A stretch of DNA of 7,603 nucleotides from NCBI GenBank assembly GCA_031289325.1, contig JAITPS010000035.1:1-7603 (forward strand). The letters run 5' to 3'. A program made the translations under genes and the position numbers. Position 1 is the stretch's first letter; each line of letters opens with the position of its first letter. The notes under the pieces were generated by a model. It did no database searches. It was given only the letters and a program-made list of their open reading frames with translations, and had not been told where the DNA came from. Positions 1 to 6,339 of this stretch are shown here, piece after piece. The DNA comes from Candidatus Methanovirga meridionalis. GTDB taxonomy: Archaea; Methanobacteriota; Methanobacteria; Methanobacteriales; Methanobacteriaceae.

Positions 1-189
1 TTTTTATTTATAATGATTTTATATTAAATATTTTTATTTATAATGATTTTATATTAAATATTTTTATTTATAATGATTTTATATTAAATATTTTTATTTA
101 TAATGACTTTATATTAAATATTTTTATTTATAATGATTTTATATTAAATATTTTTATTTATAATGATTTTATATTAAATATTTTTATTT
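1..189. repeat. 30-bp tandem repeat array, at least six copies
   Basis: A 30-bp A/T-rich unit begins TTTTTATTTATAATGATTTT and ends ATATTAAATA. It is repeated six times head to tail, followed by a 9-base partial copy at 181-189. The array begins at the first base of the window, so it probably extends further left. Five copies are identical and the fourth has a single T-to-C change at 107. There are no spacers, so it is not a CRISPR array. One forward frame stays open through the array to a TGA at 195-197, so it could be the 3' end of a repetitive coding region; otherwise it is a non-coding minisatellite. Confidence 0.95.
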
Positions 190-277
190 TTATTTGATTA
201 TTTTTTATTTATTATCAAATTTTAAAAAATAGAAAGAAATAGATAAATAAATAATTCTTCTTTAATTAGAGTTTAAA

Positions 278-312
278 TAATTTAATAATCCTTTAATTGG
301 ATTATTTAATTA
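278..312. repeat. inverted repeat / hairpin
   Basis: AATAATCC (284-291) and GGATTATT (299-306) are perfect complements around a 7-base loop. After one T-T mismatch the pairing continues for five more bases (278-282 with 308-312). It could be an RNA hairpin at the end of whatever lies to the left, or a DNA site. No T-tract directly follows, so it is not a classical terminator. Confidence 0.5.
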
Positions 313-330
313 AATGATAATATATTAATT

Positions 331-370
331 ACAATGATTTTGAAAAAGTTATAATGATTTTGAAAAAATC
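331..370. repeat. 20-bp direct duplication
   Basis: Two consecutive copies share AATGATTTTGAAAAA (333-347 and 353-367), period 20. The core ATTTTGAAAAAGTT resembles the ATTTTGATAAAGTT found in the terminal repeat of the element at 7415, differing at one base. This may be chance in such AT-rich DNA. Confidence 0.6.
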
Positions 371-420
371 TATCTATATTATGAATATTAAAATAATTAA
401 CATTGCTACTTTAAATTTAA

Positions 421-457
421 TTTAAAAAATCTTTAATTTAAAAAATCTTTAATTTAG
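421..457. repeat. 16-bp tandem duplication
   Basis: TTTAAAAAATCTTTAA occurs at 421-436 and 437-452 without a mismatch, followed by a five-base partial copy (TTTAG) at 453-457. It lies about 100 bases upstream of the pth2 start codon, and no function is apparent. Confidence 0.7.
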
Positions 458-512
458 AAACATTGTTATATTTTATTTGTTATATTTTGTTTGAATAAAA
501 AATTCAGTTTAA

Positions 513-520
513 TTTATAAT
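513..520 (+). promoter_or_regulatory. candidate TATA box for pth2
   Basis: TTTATAAT lies about 34-41 bases before the pth2 ATG. With the usual archaeal spacing of about 25 bases, transcription would start near 540, giving a very short leader that still contains the GGTG ribosome site at 545-548. A second candidate, TTATATTT near 467, would give a longer leader. In DNA this AT-rich the assignment is weak. Confidence 0.3.
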
Positions 521-553
521 TATTTGTTCAATGATTTAGTTTTTGGTGTTCTA

Positions 554-895
554 ATGAAACAAATTATTATTGTACGAAGAGATCTTAAAATGTCTAAAGG
601 TAAAACAGCTGCCCAATCATGCCATGCTTGTTTAGGTTCATATAAAAAAGCTGATAAAGAAAAAATCCAAAAATGGGAAACCAATGGACAAGCAAAGATA
701 GTTCTGAGAGTTGATAATTTAGAAGAATTATTAGAAGTTCAAAAATCAGCTATTTTAAATAATCTTCCTAATTGCTTAGTTATAGATCAAGGAAGGACTG
801 AACTTCCACCATCAACAATAACATGTTTAGGCATAGGACCTGATGAAGATTTACTCATTGATAAAATTACTAAAGATTTAAAATTGCTTAATTAA
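554..895 (+). CDS. pth2: peptidyl-tRNA hydrolase, Pth2 family (archaeal/eukaryotic type)
   Basis: A 113-residue cytoplasmic enzyme that cleaves the ester bond between tRNA and peptide in peptidyl-tRNAs dropped by stalled ribosomes, recycling the tRNA. The length is typical of archaeal Pth2. Visible signatures are the N-terminal MSKGKTAAQSCHA (residues 13-25, with the conserved Lys-Gly-Lys and Ala-Ala-Gln) and DQGRTELPPSTITCLGIGP (78-96), the Asp-x-Gly-Arg-Thr and Ile-Gly-Pro blocks of the family. The ATG at 554 is chosen because the protein then starts MKQIIIVRRDLKM, as archaeal homologues do, with GGTG at 545-548 five bases upstream. An in-frame TTG at 491 would add 21 residues unlike the family. 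The gene appears to be transcribed alone, with a 141-base gap before the ABC genes. Confidence 0.93.
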   Translation: MKQIIIVRRDLKMSKGKTAAQSCHACLGSYKKADKEKIQKWETNGQAKIVLRVDNLEELLEVQKSAILNNLPNCLVIDQGRTELPPSTITCLGIGPDEDLLIDKITKDLKLLN

Positions 896-928
896 TCATT
901 GATAAATATGAAATATGAAATAGAAATA

Positions 929-936
929 TTTATATG
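929..936 (+). promoter_or_regulatory. candidate TATA box for the ABC exporter operon
   Basis: TTTATATG, followed by C, lies about 100 bases before the ATPase ATG. The same nine bases TTTATATGC recur at 6332-6340, upstream of the methyltransferase. It is the best match to an archaeal TATA element in this gap. An alternative at about 979-986, inside the direct repeat, would give a shorter leader. Confidence 0.35.
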
Positions 937-955
937 CAACATTAGCAAATAAATA

Positions 956-1001
956 ATATTTAATAAATAATTATTACTATATTTAATAAATAATTATCAC
1001 T
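956..1001. repeat. 23-bp direct repeat upstream of the ABC exporter
   Basis: Two abutting 23-base copies (956-978 and 979-1001) share ATATTTAATAAATAATTAT, then TACT in the first and CACT in the second: one mismatch. They sit between a TATA-like site (929-936) and the ribosome site GGAG (1022-1025). The position is compatible with an operator or a 5'-leader element, but such duplications also occur in other gaps of this window, so a regulatory role is only a possibility. Confidence 0.65.
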
Positions 1002-1036
1002 ATAAATATCTATTAACTTATGGAGATAAAATTAAT

Positions 1037-1975
1037 ATGAGTAATTATGTTATTGAAACAAAGGAAATTACTAAGGATTATGATGATTTTAGAGCTGTTG
1101 ATGGTGTGAATTTAAAAGTTCCTAAAAATTCGGCTTATGGAATATTAGGTTCAAATGGTGCTGGAAAAAGTACATTAATATCCATGTTATGTACAATATT
1201 TTCCCCTACAAAAGGAACAGCTATTGTTAATGGTTATGATATAGTTAAAGAATCGCATAATGTTAGAAAATCAGTTGGAATTGTCTTTCAAAATAGAGCA
1301 TTGGATGATGTTTTAACTGGTCGAGAACATCTTGAAATGCATGCTGCTCTTTATGGTGTTAAGAAAGATATTCGTCAAGACCGTATTGATGATATTTTAG
1401 AATTAATAGATCTTGGAGATAAAATCGATGCAAAAGTGAAGAATTACTCTGGAGGAATGAAAAGAAAGCTTGAAATAGGAAGAGGATTGATTCATCATCC
1501 TAAAGTTTTATTTTTAGATGAACCAACCTTAGGTCTTGATGTTCCAACAAGAAAAAATATTTGGTCATACATTAAGAATTTGAGAAACAATATAGATATT
1601 ACAATTCTTTTAACAACACATTATCTTGAAGAAGCCGATAGTTTATGTGATGAAATAGCTATTATTAATCATGGAAAAATTGTAAAAGCTGATTCTCCAA
1701 GTAACCTAAAAGCTGGATTAAAAATAGATACAATAATATTAAAAAGTCTTAAAAATGATCAATTAAAAGACATTCTTCAAAATCAATCATTTGTTAATGA
1801 GTTAAATTATGATGGCTCTGAAATTCGTCTTTCAGTTGATAAAGGAGCTAAATTAATTCCAGAAATTGTTCATATTGCAGAAACCAATGATATAAATATT
1901 GAATCCATCGAGTTAAAACAACCAAGTTTAGAAGAAGTGTTTATTAAATATTCGGGTTATAAAATTGATAGATAA
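1037..1975 (+). CDS. ABC transporter ATP-binding protein (DrrA/ABC-2 exporter type)
   Basis: A 312-residue nucleotide-binding subunit that drives export by hydrolysing ATP at the inner face of the membrane. All ABC motifs are present: Walker A GSNGAGKST (38-46), Q-loop Gln85 in VFQNRALDD, signature YSGGMKRK (137-144), Walker B VLFLDEPT (157-164), D-loop GLD (166-168) and the H-switch His195 in LLTTHYLEEAD. The C-terminal extension of about 90 residues, ending in the QPSLEEVFIKYSG block, is typical of the DrrA/CcmA/NatA-like class that pairs with ABC-2 permeases. The start is ATG at 1037, with GGAG at 1022-1025. The partner permease starts 38 bases downstream, so the two form an operon. The substrate cannot be read from sequence; relatives export drugs, lipids, polysaccharides or ions. 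Confidence 0.93.
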   Translation: MSNYVIETKEITKDYDDFRAVDGVNLKVPKNSAYGILGSNGAGKSTLISMLCTIFSPTKGTAIVNGYDIVKESHNVRKSVGIVFQNRALDDVLTGREHLEMHAALYGVKKDIRQDRIDDILELIDLGDKIDAKVKNYSGGMKRKLEIGRGLIHHPKVLFLDEPTLGLDVPTRKNIWSYIKNLRNNIDITILLTTHYLEEADSLCDEIAIINHGKIVKADSPSNLKAGLKIDTIILKSLKNDQLKDILQNQSFVNELNYDGSEIRLSVDKGAKLIPEIVHIAETNDINIESIELKQPSLEEVFIKYSGYKIDR

Positions 1976-2013
1976 TTAAAAATATAGGATAATAAATTGG
2001 GGGATTAGATATT

Positions 2014-2775
2014 ATGGGTGAACTTGAAAGTATATATCAAATATGGTTAAGGGAAATAAGAAGAACTGTTCGTCATAAATCAAGAATTATAACTTCCATT
2101 ATAACACCTCTTATATGGATTTTAATTTTTGGGGTTGGTCTTGGTTCTTCAATCAATATTGGGTCAACAGGAGGATATCAAGCATTTATATATCCTGGAA
2201 TAATAGCACAATCAATACTTTTTGTAAGTATATCAGGAGGTATTGGACTATTAATAGATAAACAATACGGGATTTTAAAAGAAATTATGGTGGCTCCATT
2301 ATCACGATCATCAATAATCTTTGGAAAAGCTTTAGGAATAAGTACAAGTGCTATTATGCAATCAGGAATTCTTTTATTGCTTTCTTTTATTGTTAATGTT
2401 CCAATGAATGTAACTACATTTATTTCATCTATTTGTCTGTGCATGTTGATATCTATGGGATTATCCAGTTTAGGATTATTAATGGCTTCTTTAATGGAGA
2501 GTACAGAGGGATTTAACCTAATAATGACTTTTGTAGTCATGCCAATATTTCTTTTAAGTGGAGCATTATTCCCAGTTACTGGGTTACCAGCTTGGTTAAA
2601 TTTTATTGTTTATTTAGATCCTTTAACTTATGGTGTTGATGGATTAAGAGGAATATTATTGGGTAATCCTACTTTACCATTACATTTAAATTTAATTGTG
2701 CTTACAATATTCATGATAGTCACAATAAGTCTAACTGCAATAGCTTTTACTAAAAAAGAAGCAAATTTAGTTTAA
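2014..2775 (+). CDS. ABC-2 type transporter permease
   Basis: A 253-residue integral membrane partner of the preceding ATPase. A basic, amphipathic N-terminus (IWLREIRRTVRHKSR, about residues 10-24) leads into about six hydrophobic segments, roughly at 25-44, 60-81, 104-127, 134-160, 167-187 and 222-245. Family signatures of ABC-2 (DrrB-like) permeases are the YPGIIAQSILF region near 60-70, the loop DKQYGILKEIMVAPLSRSS near 82-100, and FLLSGALFPVTGLPAWL followed by YLDPLTYGVDGLRGILL in the last third. The start is ATG at 2014, with a G-rich stretch GGGGGAT just upstream (1999-2005) as a probable ribosome site. It ends 43 bases before the kinase gene with no clear T-rich terminator, so some read-through into the next cluster is possible. 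The cargo is unknown. Confidence 0.92.
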   Translation: MGELESIYQIWLREIRRTVRHKSRIITSIITPLIWILIFGVGLGSSINIGSTGGYQAFIYPGIIAQSILFVSISGGIGLLIDKQYGILKEIMVAPLSRSSIIFGKALGISTSAIMQSGILLLLSFIVNVPMNVTTFISSICLCMLISMGLSSLGLLMASLMESTEGFNLIMTFVVMPIFLLSGALFPVTGLPAWLNFIVYLDPLTYGVDGLRGILLGNPTLPLHLNLIVLTIFMIVTISLTAIAFTKKEANLV

Positions 2776-2818
2776 ATGTTTCACAACCAATTATTTGTTA
2801 AGTTTTAATGGAGTGAAT

Positions 2819-3644
<826 letters not shown>

Positions 3645-3680
3645 TTATTAATGTTATTATAATCCAATGGAGGAATTTGA

Positions 3681-3950
3681 ATGGGAGATGTTGTTGCAAC
3701 CGTTAAAGTAATGCCAAAAGATCCAGAAATTAATTTAGAATCATTGAAAGAAGAAATTAAATCTGCAATTCCTAAAGAATCTGAACTTCATAATATTGAA
3801 GAAGAGCCAGTGGCTTTTGGTTTAGTGGCTCTTAAAGTAATGTTCGTTGTTGGAGATGAAGAAGGAGGAACTGAAATTGTGGAGGAAAAATTAAAGAAAT
3901 TAGATGGTATTAGTAGTGTTGAAGTTCAAGATATTAGACGATTGATGTGA
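3681..3950 (+). CDS. ef1b: translation elongation factor 1-beta (aEF1B)
   Basis: An 89-residue cytoplasmic guanine-nucleotide exchange factor that reloads aEF1A with GTP during elongation. It has the full size and pattern of archaeal EF-1 beta: N-terminal strand GDVVATVKVMPKDPEINLE (2-20), the helix SLKEEIKSAIP, a central EEEPVAFGLVALKVMFVVGDEEGG (41-64) corresponding to the domain seen in the M. thermautotrophicus MTH1699 structure, and the C-terminal VEVQDIRRLM. The start is ATG at 3681, seven bases after a strong GGAGG (3669-3673), the best ribosome site in the window and fitting a highly expressed gene. It follows the zinc-ribbon gene by 36 bases and closes the cluster, with a T-tract at 3965-3971 just after the stop. 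Confidence 0.95.
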   Translation: MGDVVATVKVMPKDPEINLESLKEEIKSAIPKESELHNIEEEPVAFGLVALKVMFVVGDEEGGTEIVEEKLKKLDGISSVEVQDIRRLM

Positions 3951-3964
3951 AATATCAATCACTA

Positions 3965-3971
3965 TTTTTTT
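3965..3971 (+). terminator. probable archaeal T-tract terminator after EF-1 beta
   Basis: A run of seven T residues lies 15 bases after the aEF1B stop codon. Archaeal RNA polymerase terminates at such tracts without needing a hairpin. The 1-kb gene-free stretch that follows fits transcription ending here. Confidence 0.5.
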
Positions 3972-4004
3972 AAAACATTAGTAATAAAAACTATGTGTTT
4001 CTAC

Positions 4005-4109
4005 TTGAAATAAAAAATTTCAATAAATAAAATCAAAGATTTGTTATCAAAGATAACTTAAATATCTAAGATTTTCTGTTTCTAATTGAACAAATTCAAT
4101 AATGAATTT
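4005..4109. repeat. cluster of small hairpins
   Basis: Consecutive perfect inverted repeats: TTGAAAT/ATTTCAA (4005-4011 with 4017-4023), AAATC-AAA-GATTT (4030-4042), GTTATC-AAA-GATAAC (4043-4057) and AAATTCA/TGAATTT (4092-4098 with 4103-4109). ATC-AAA-GAT occurs twice and ATC-TAA-GAT once (4032-4040, 4046-4054, 4064-4072). Hairpins are easy to form by chance in such AT-rich DNA, but the side-by-side arrangement with near-identical three-base loops is striking. It could be a decayed mobile element, a structured RNA or protein-binding sites. Confidence 0.45.
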
Positions 4110-4296
4110 TTTAAAAATGAAATATAATTATTAAATTTTTAATTAAAAAAATTATAGTTATTATTTTTAAAAATAAAGAAATAAAAATTATTATTTAAAA
4201 AATTAATTTAATCCTAATTGAAATTTTTAAAAACAGAGAATTCATTCTCCTAAATTGAAAATAAATTTTTGAAAATAAGATACTTAAAAATAAGTG

Positions 4297-4526
4297 ATTA
4301 TAGTAGCTTTGATAAAGTTCTTAATAAATAATTTTTTTAAAAATAAATATTATTAAAAAATATTAATTCAAAAATAATTATATTAACTAAAATAAGTTTA
4401 CATTAATTAAAATTTAAAATTATAGATTTTTATAAATTAATATTCAAAATTAATATTCAAAATTAATTAATTTAATAAAAAAATTTATTATTCAAAATTT
4501 AAGAACTTTTTCATGATGACTATAAT
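4297..4526. mobile_element. MITE-like element with terminal inverted repeats, copy 1
   Basis: A 230-base non-coding element. Its left end ATTATAGTAGC (4297-4307), continuing TTTGATAAAGTTCTTA to 4323, is mirrored as the reverse complement at the right end, where TAAGAACTTT (4500-4509) and ACTATAAT (4519-4526) match exactly. By eye about 21 of 28 terminal positions pair. Inside the ends the pairing resumes with an A/T block (ATAAATAATTTTTTT on the left, its near complement around 4476-4491). A related sequence in the same orientation starts at 7415. It contains no transposase gene, as expected for a miniature inverted-repeat element moved by an enzyme encoded elsewhere. I see no clear target-site duplication. 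It carries its own internal 13-bp duplication (4437-4462), which copy 2 lacks. Confidence 0.65.
4437..4466. repeat. 13-bp duplication inside the element
   Basis: TTAATATTCAAAA occurs at 4437-4449 and 4450-4462, with a partial third copy (TTAA) at 4463-4466. The related element at 7415 has only one version here. With the extra 13 bases removed, this section and the corresponding section of copy 2 are both 58 bases long, so the duplication arose after the two copies diverged. Confidence 0.75.
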
Positions 4527-4641
4527 TAAAAACATTTTTTCCACAACTATAATCTAAAAATAATATAATTTTATAATATTATTTTAATTTAAATATAAAT
4601 ATTTTTTATACATTAATTCTTATTTAAAGTTTATTAATCTC

Positions 4642-4685
4642 TTTATTTATGAAATAGAATATTTTTATTTATGAAATAGAATATT
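4642..4685. repeat. 22-bp direct duplication
   Basis: Two abutting 22-base copies begin TTTATTTATGAAATAGAATA, at 4642-4663 and 4664-4685; they are identical except at the last base. It is non-coding and of unknown role. Confidence 0.75.
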
Positions 4686-4762
4686 AAAAATTTTGATAAA
4701 AATAATCATTGGTCAACATTTTAATTCTTAAAAAAGCAATTGTTAAAAAATATATTAAAATT

Positions 4763-4848
4763 TTCTTAAAACTATTATTTTTCTTAAAACTATTATTTTT
4801 CTTAGAACTATTATTTTTCTTAAAGCTATTATTTTTCTTGTAAGTATT
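4763..4848. repeat. 18-bp tandem repeat upstream of the permease promoter
   Basis: TTCTTAAAACTATTATTT repeats with period 18 at 4763, 4781, 4799 and 4817, plus a decayed fifth copy at 4835. Copies three and four each carry one A-to-G change. The array ends immediately before the TATA-like TTTATATA at 4850. Its T-rich strand could serve as a terminator for transcription entering from the left or as an upstream binding array for the permease gene. No evidence favours either. Confidence 0.8.
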
Positions 4849-4849
4849 G

Positions 4850-4857
4850 TTTATATA
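4850..4857 (+). promoter_or_regulatory. candidate TATA box for the TctA-like permease gene
   Basis: TTTATATA is a near-ideal archaeal TATA element, placed between the 18-bp array and a 10-bp inverted repeat. A start about 25 bases downstream, near 4880, would leave a leader of about 115 bases before the proposed start codon at 4997. Confidence 0.45.
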
Positions 4858-4890
4858 TTATCATTTACAATTAATAGAAATAAATGATAA
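4858..4890. promoter_or_regulatory. 10-bp perfect inverted repeat next to the TATA box (possible operator)
   Basis: TTATCATTTA (4858-4867) and TAAATGATAA (4881-4890) are exact complements, separated by 13 bases. The arms are about two helical turns apart, centre to centre, and cover the interval between the TATA box and the expected transcription start. That is where an archaeal dimeric repressor would block initiation. It could instead be an RNA hairpin at the start of the leader. Confidence 0.45.
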
Positions 4891-4987
4891 AAAACTAATT
4901 AAAAAATTTTTAATGAGAAATATATGGTTTAGATATTAATATCGTTCCAATTAGGAATAATATTTATGATAGTTTAATAATATTGCT

Positions 4988-4993
4988 GGTGAT
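4988..4993 (+). promoter_or_regulatory. ribosome binding site that places the permease start at 4997
   Basis: GGTGAT matches the 3' end of archaeal 16S rRNA (complement of ATCACC). It is followed three bases later by the in-frame ATT at 4997. There is no other comparable site between the preceding in-frame stop (TAG, 4970-4972) and the conserved protein sequence. Confidence 0.45.
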
Positions 4994-4996
4994 AAG

Positions 4997-6244
4997 ATTT
5001 TAGATCTTTTAATAGCTTGTTTTTTAGGAATTATTTGTGGTTGTCTAACTGGTTTAATTCCAGGAATTCATGTAAATACTGCAGGAGCCATAATATTTAC
5101 ATCATCGACTTTTTTATTAAGTTTTACATCACCAGAATTTTTATGTGTTCTATTGGTATCCATGTCCATAACCCATGCCATGATAGAATTTGTTCCATCA
5201 ATATTTCTTGGTGTTCCAGATGAAGGAACAGCTTTAACTATCCTTCCAGGACATAAAATGGTTTTAGAAGGTAGAGGTAAAGAAGCAATAAGAATTGTTA
5301 CAGTTGGTGGATATGGTGCAATACTTGTTACAATAGCTTTACTTCCTTTATTTGCAATTATCCTTCCACCACTTCAAAATATTATTAAACCCTACACTTG
5401 GATAATTTTACTTTCAGCATCAATTTATTTAATATGTAGGTTAAGCCATGGAAAAACATCACTATTTTATAGTTCAGCTATTTTTATTCTTTCAGGAATA
5501 TTAGGTTGGGGAATATTTCAAACACCTATTTCCTCAAATTTATCATTGATGTGTTTATTTACAGGTCTTTTTGGTATTAGTACAATTTTATTTAGTTTAA
5601 ATCAGAATTCTATTATTCCCCATCAAAGTAGATTTTATGAACTTTATTTAAATAAAGACATGTTGAAAGGAATTTTTGCAGGAGGTACAACAGGTGCAAT
5701 TTTAGGTTTTTTACCTGGTTTTGGACCTGCACAAGGTGGAATTTTAGCTCAAGAAATTAGTGGTTCAGATGAGGAAAACAATACAAAGAATTTTTTAACA
5801 GCTATAAGTGGTTTAAATACAAGTGATACTATTTTTTCTCTTTATTGTATTTATTTAATTGGAAATCCAAGAAGTGGAATAGCTGTTTACATGTCACACA
5901 TAATTGAAAACTTTTCAATTAACCATCTCTTAATTTTTACTTTCGCATCACTTGTTGCAGTTTCAATATCTTTAATTTTATGTTTAAAAATAGGTGACAG
6001 TTTTTCTAAGTTTATGGCTGGTGTAGATTATAAGAAACTATCTATAATAGCTATTCTTTTAATGGTAGGGATTTTATATTTTTTTATAATTATTTACAAT
6101 GGTCCAATTTTATATCTCAGCTTAGCTTTGATAAGTTCAACAGCTTTAGGTTTAATTCCTCATTATGTTGGTGTTAGTAAATCCCATCTAATGGGTGTTC
6201 TTATTGTTCCAGCTATTATAATATACATTCAAATGTTTATTTAA
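4997..6244 (+). CDS. TctA/DUF112-family membrane permease, apparent ATT start
   Basis: A multi-spanning membrane protein of about 415 residues. It belongs to the TctA-like (tripartite tricarboxylate transporter large subunit, DUF112) family in its archaeal form, which lacks the TctB/TctC partners nearby. The family's two-fold internal repeat is clear: GLIPGIHVNT (19-28) in the first half and GAILGFLPGFGPAQGG (233-248) in the second, with GVPDEGTALTILPGHKM (72-88) between. Most of the rest is hydrophobic helix. Conserved sequence begins right after the GGTGAT site, but the first ATG, GTG or TTG in frame is the TTG at 5153, which would cut off residues 1-52 including the first motif. I therefore place the start at ATT 4997. 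Alternatives are a frameshift (an out-of-frame ATG at 4966 after AGGAA reads MIV then stop), a sequencing error or an early pseudogene. The substrate is unknown. The coordinates are secure except for the start. Confidence 0.8.
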   Translation: MLDLLIACFLGIICGCLTGLIPGIHVNTAGAIIFTSSTFLLSFTSPEFLCVLLVSMSITHAMIEFVPSIFLGVPDEGTALTILPGHKMVLEGRGKEAIRIVTVGGYGAILVTIALLPLFAIILPPLQNIIKPYTWIILLSASIYLICRLSHGKTSLFYSSAIFILSGILGWGIFQTPISSNLSLMCLFTGLFGISTILFSLNQNSIIPHQSRFYELYLNKDMLKGIFAGGTTGAILGFLPGFGPAQGGILAQEISGSDEENNTKNFLTAISGLNTSDTIFSLYCIYLIGNPRSGIAVYMSHIIENFSINHLLIFTFASLVAVSISLILCLKIGDSFSKFMAGVDYKKLSIIAILLMVGILYFFIIIYNGPILYLSLALISSTALGLIPHYVGVSKSHLMGVLIVPAIIIYIQMFI

Positions 6245-6287
6245 AAATACCTTCCATTGAGTAAAAAGTTAAAAATAATAATTTATC

Positions 6288-6316
6288 AATTGGATTTTAC
6301 ACATCCTCCAATTTTT
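6288..6316 (+). terminator. hairpin plus T-run after the permease gene
   Basis: AATTGGA (6288-6294) and TCCAATT (6307-6313) form a perfect 7-bp stem with a 12-base loop. The last stem bases run into a tract of five T (6312-6316). It lies 43 bases after the permease stop and looks like an intrinsic terminator; in Archaea the T-tract is the functional part. Confidence 0.5.
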
Positions 6317-6331
6317 CAATTATTAAGTTTA

Positions 6332-6339
6332 TTTATATG
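6332..6339 (+). promoter_or_regulatory. candidate TATA box for the methyltransferase gene
   Basis: TTTATATG, followed by C, is identical to the TATA-like site upstream of the ABC operon (929-936). It lies just downstream of the permease terminator. The predicted leader would be about 130 bases; CTATAAAAG at 6365-6373 is an alternative that gives a shorter one. Confidence 0.35.

Larger units (their letters stand above)
190..553. other. AT-rich intergenic leader upstream of pth2
   Basis: No gene is visible here on either strand. The stretch holds an imperfect inverted repeat (278-312), a 20-bp duplication (331-370), a 16-bp duplication (421-452), a 14-bp duplication around 463-490 and possible TATA boxes for pth2. 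Bases are almost entirely A and T. Confidence 0.7.
3951..4996. other. 1-kb gene-free AT-rich region with repeats and an inserted element
   Basis: I find no reading frame with a credible start, ribosome site or protein family on either strand. From left to right it contains a terminator T-tract, a run of small hairpins (4005-4109), a hairpin GAGAAT/ATTCTC (4236-4249), the inverted-repeat element (4297-4526) with a partial duplicate of its right end (to about 4557), a 22-bp duplication (4642-4685), an 18-bp tandem repeat (4763-4848) and a candidate promoter with a palindrome (4850-4890) for the permease gene. Confidence 0.75.

Noticed and set aside
1..189. CRISPR array
   Set aside because: The repeats abut without unique spacers and there are no cas genes in the window.
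491..553. N-terminal extension of Pth2 from a TTG at 491
   Set aside because: The added residues do not resemble Pth2, the protein from 554 has the usual length, and GGTG sits at the right distance from the ATG at 554.
2178..2540. Minus-strand open frame opposite the ABC permease
   Set aside because: It lies entirely inside a clear permease gene and has no family resemblance; the frame is a shadow of the real coding strand.
1037..2775. Defence or toxin-immunity system formed by the ABC pair
   Set aside because: The two genes are a standard exporter with no toxin, peptide precursor or modifying enzyme beside them; nothing points beyond generic export.
4762..4904. Open frame through the 18-bp array (LKTIIF repeats)
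   Set aside because: It has no start codon after the preceding in-frame stop at 4756-4758, no ribosome site, and the two array variants change the amino acid. Treated as non-coding.
3951..4996. tRNA or rRNA gene in the long gap
   Set aside because: No cloverleaf, TTCGA-type T-loop or GC-rich RNA block; hyperthermophile-style GC contrast would not apply, but no conserved tRNA boxes are visible either.
5017..5223. 68-codon forward frame at the start of the permease
   Set aside because: It is a different frame from the one encoding GLIPGIHVNT, with a Cys/His/Asn-rich composition typical of an out-of-frame reading.
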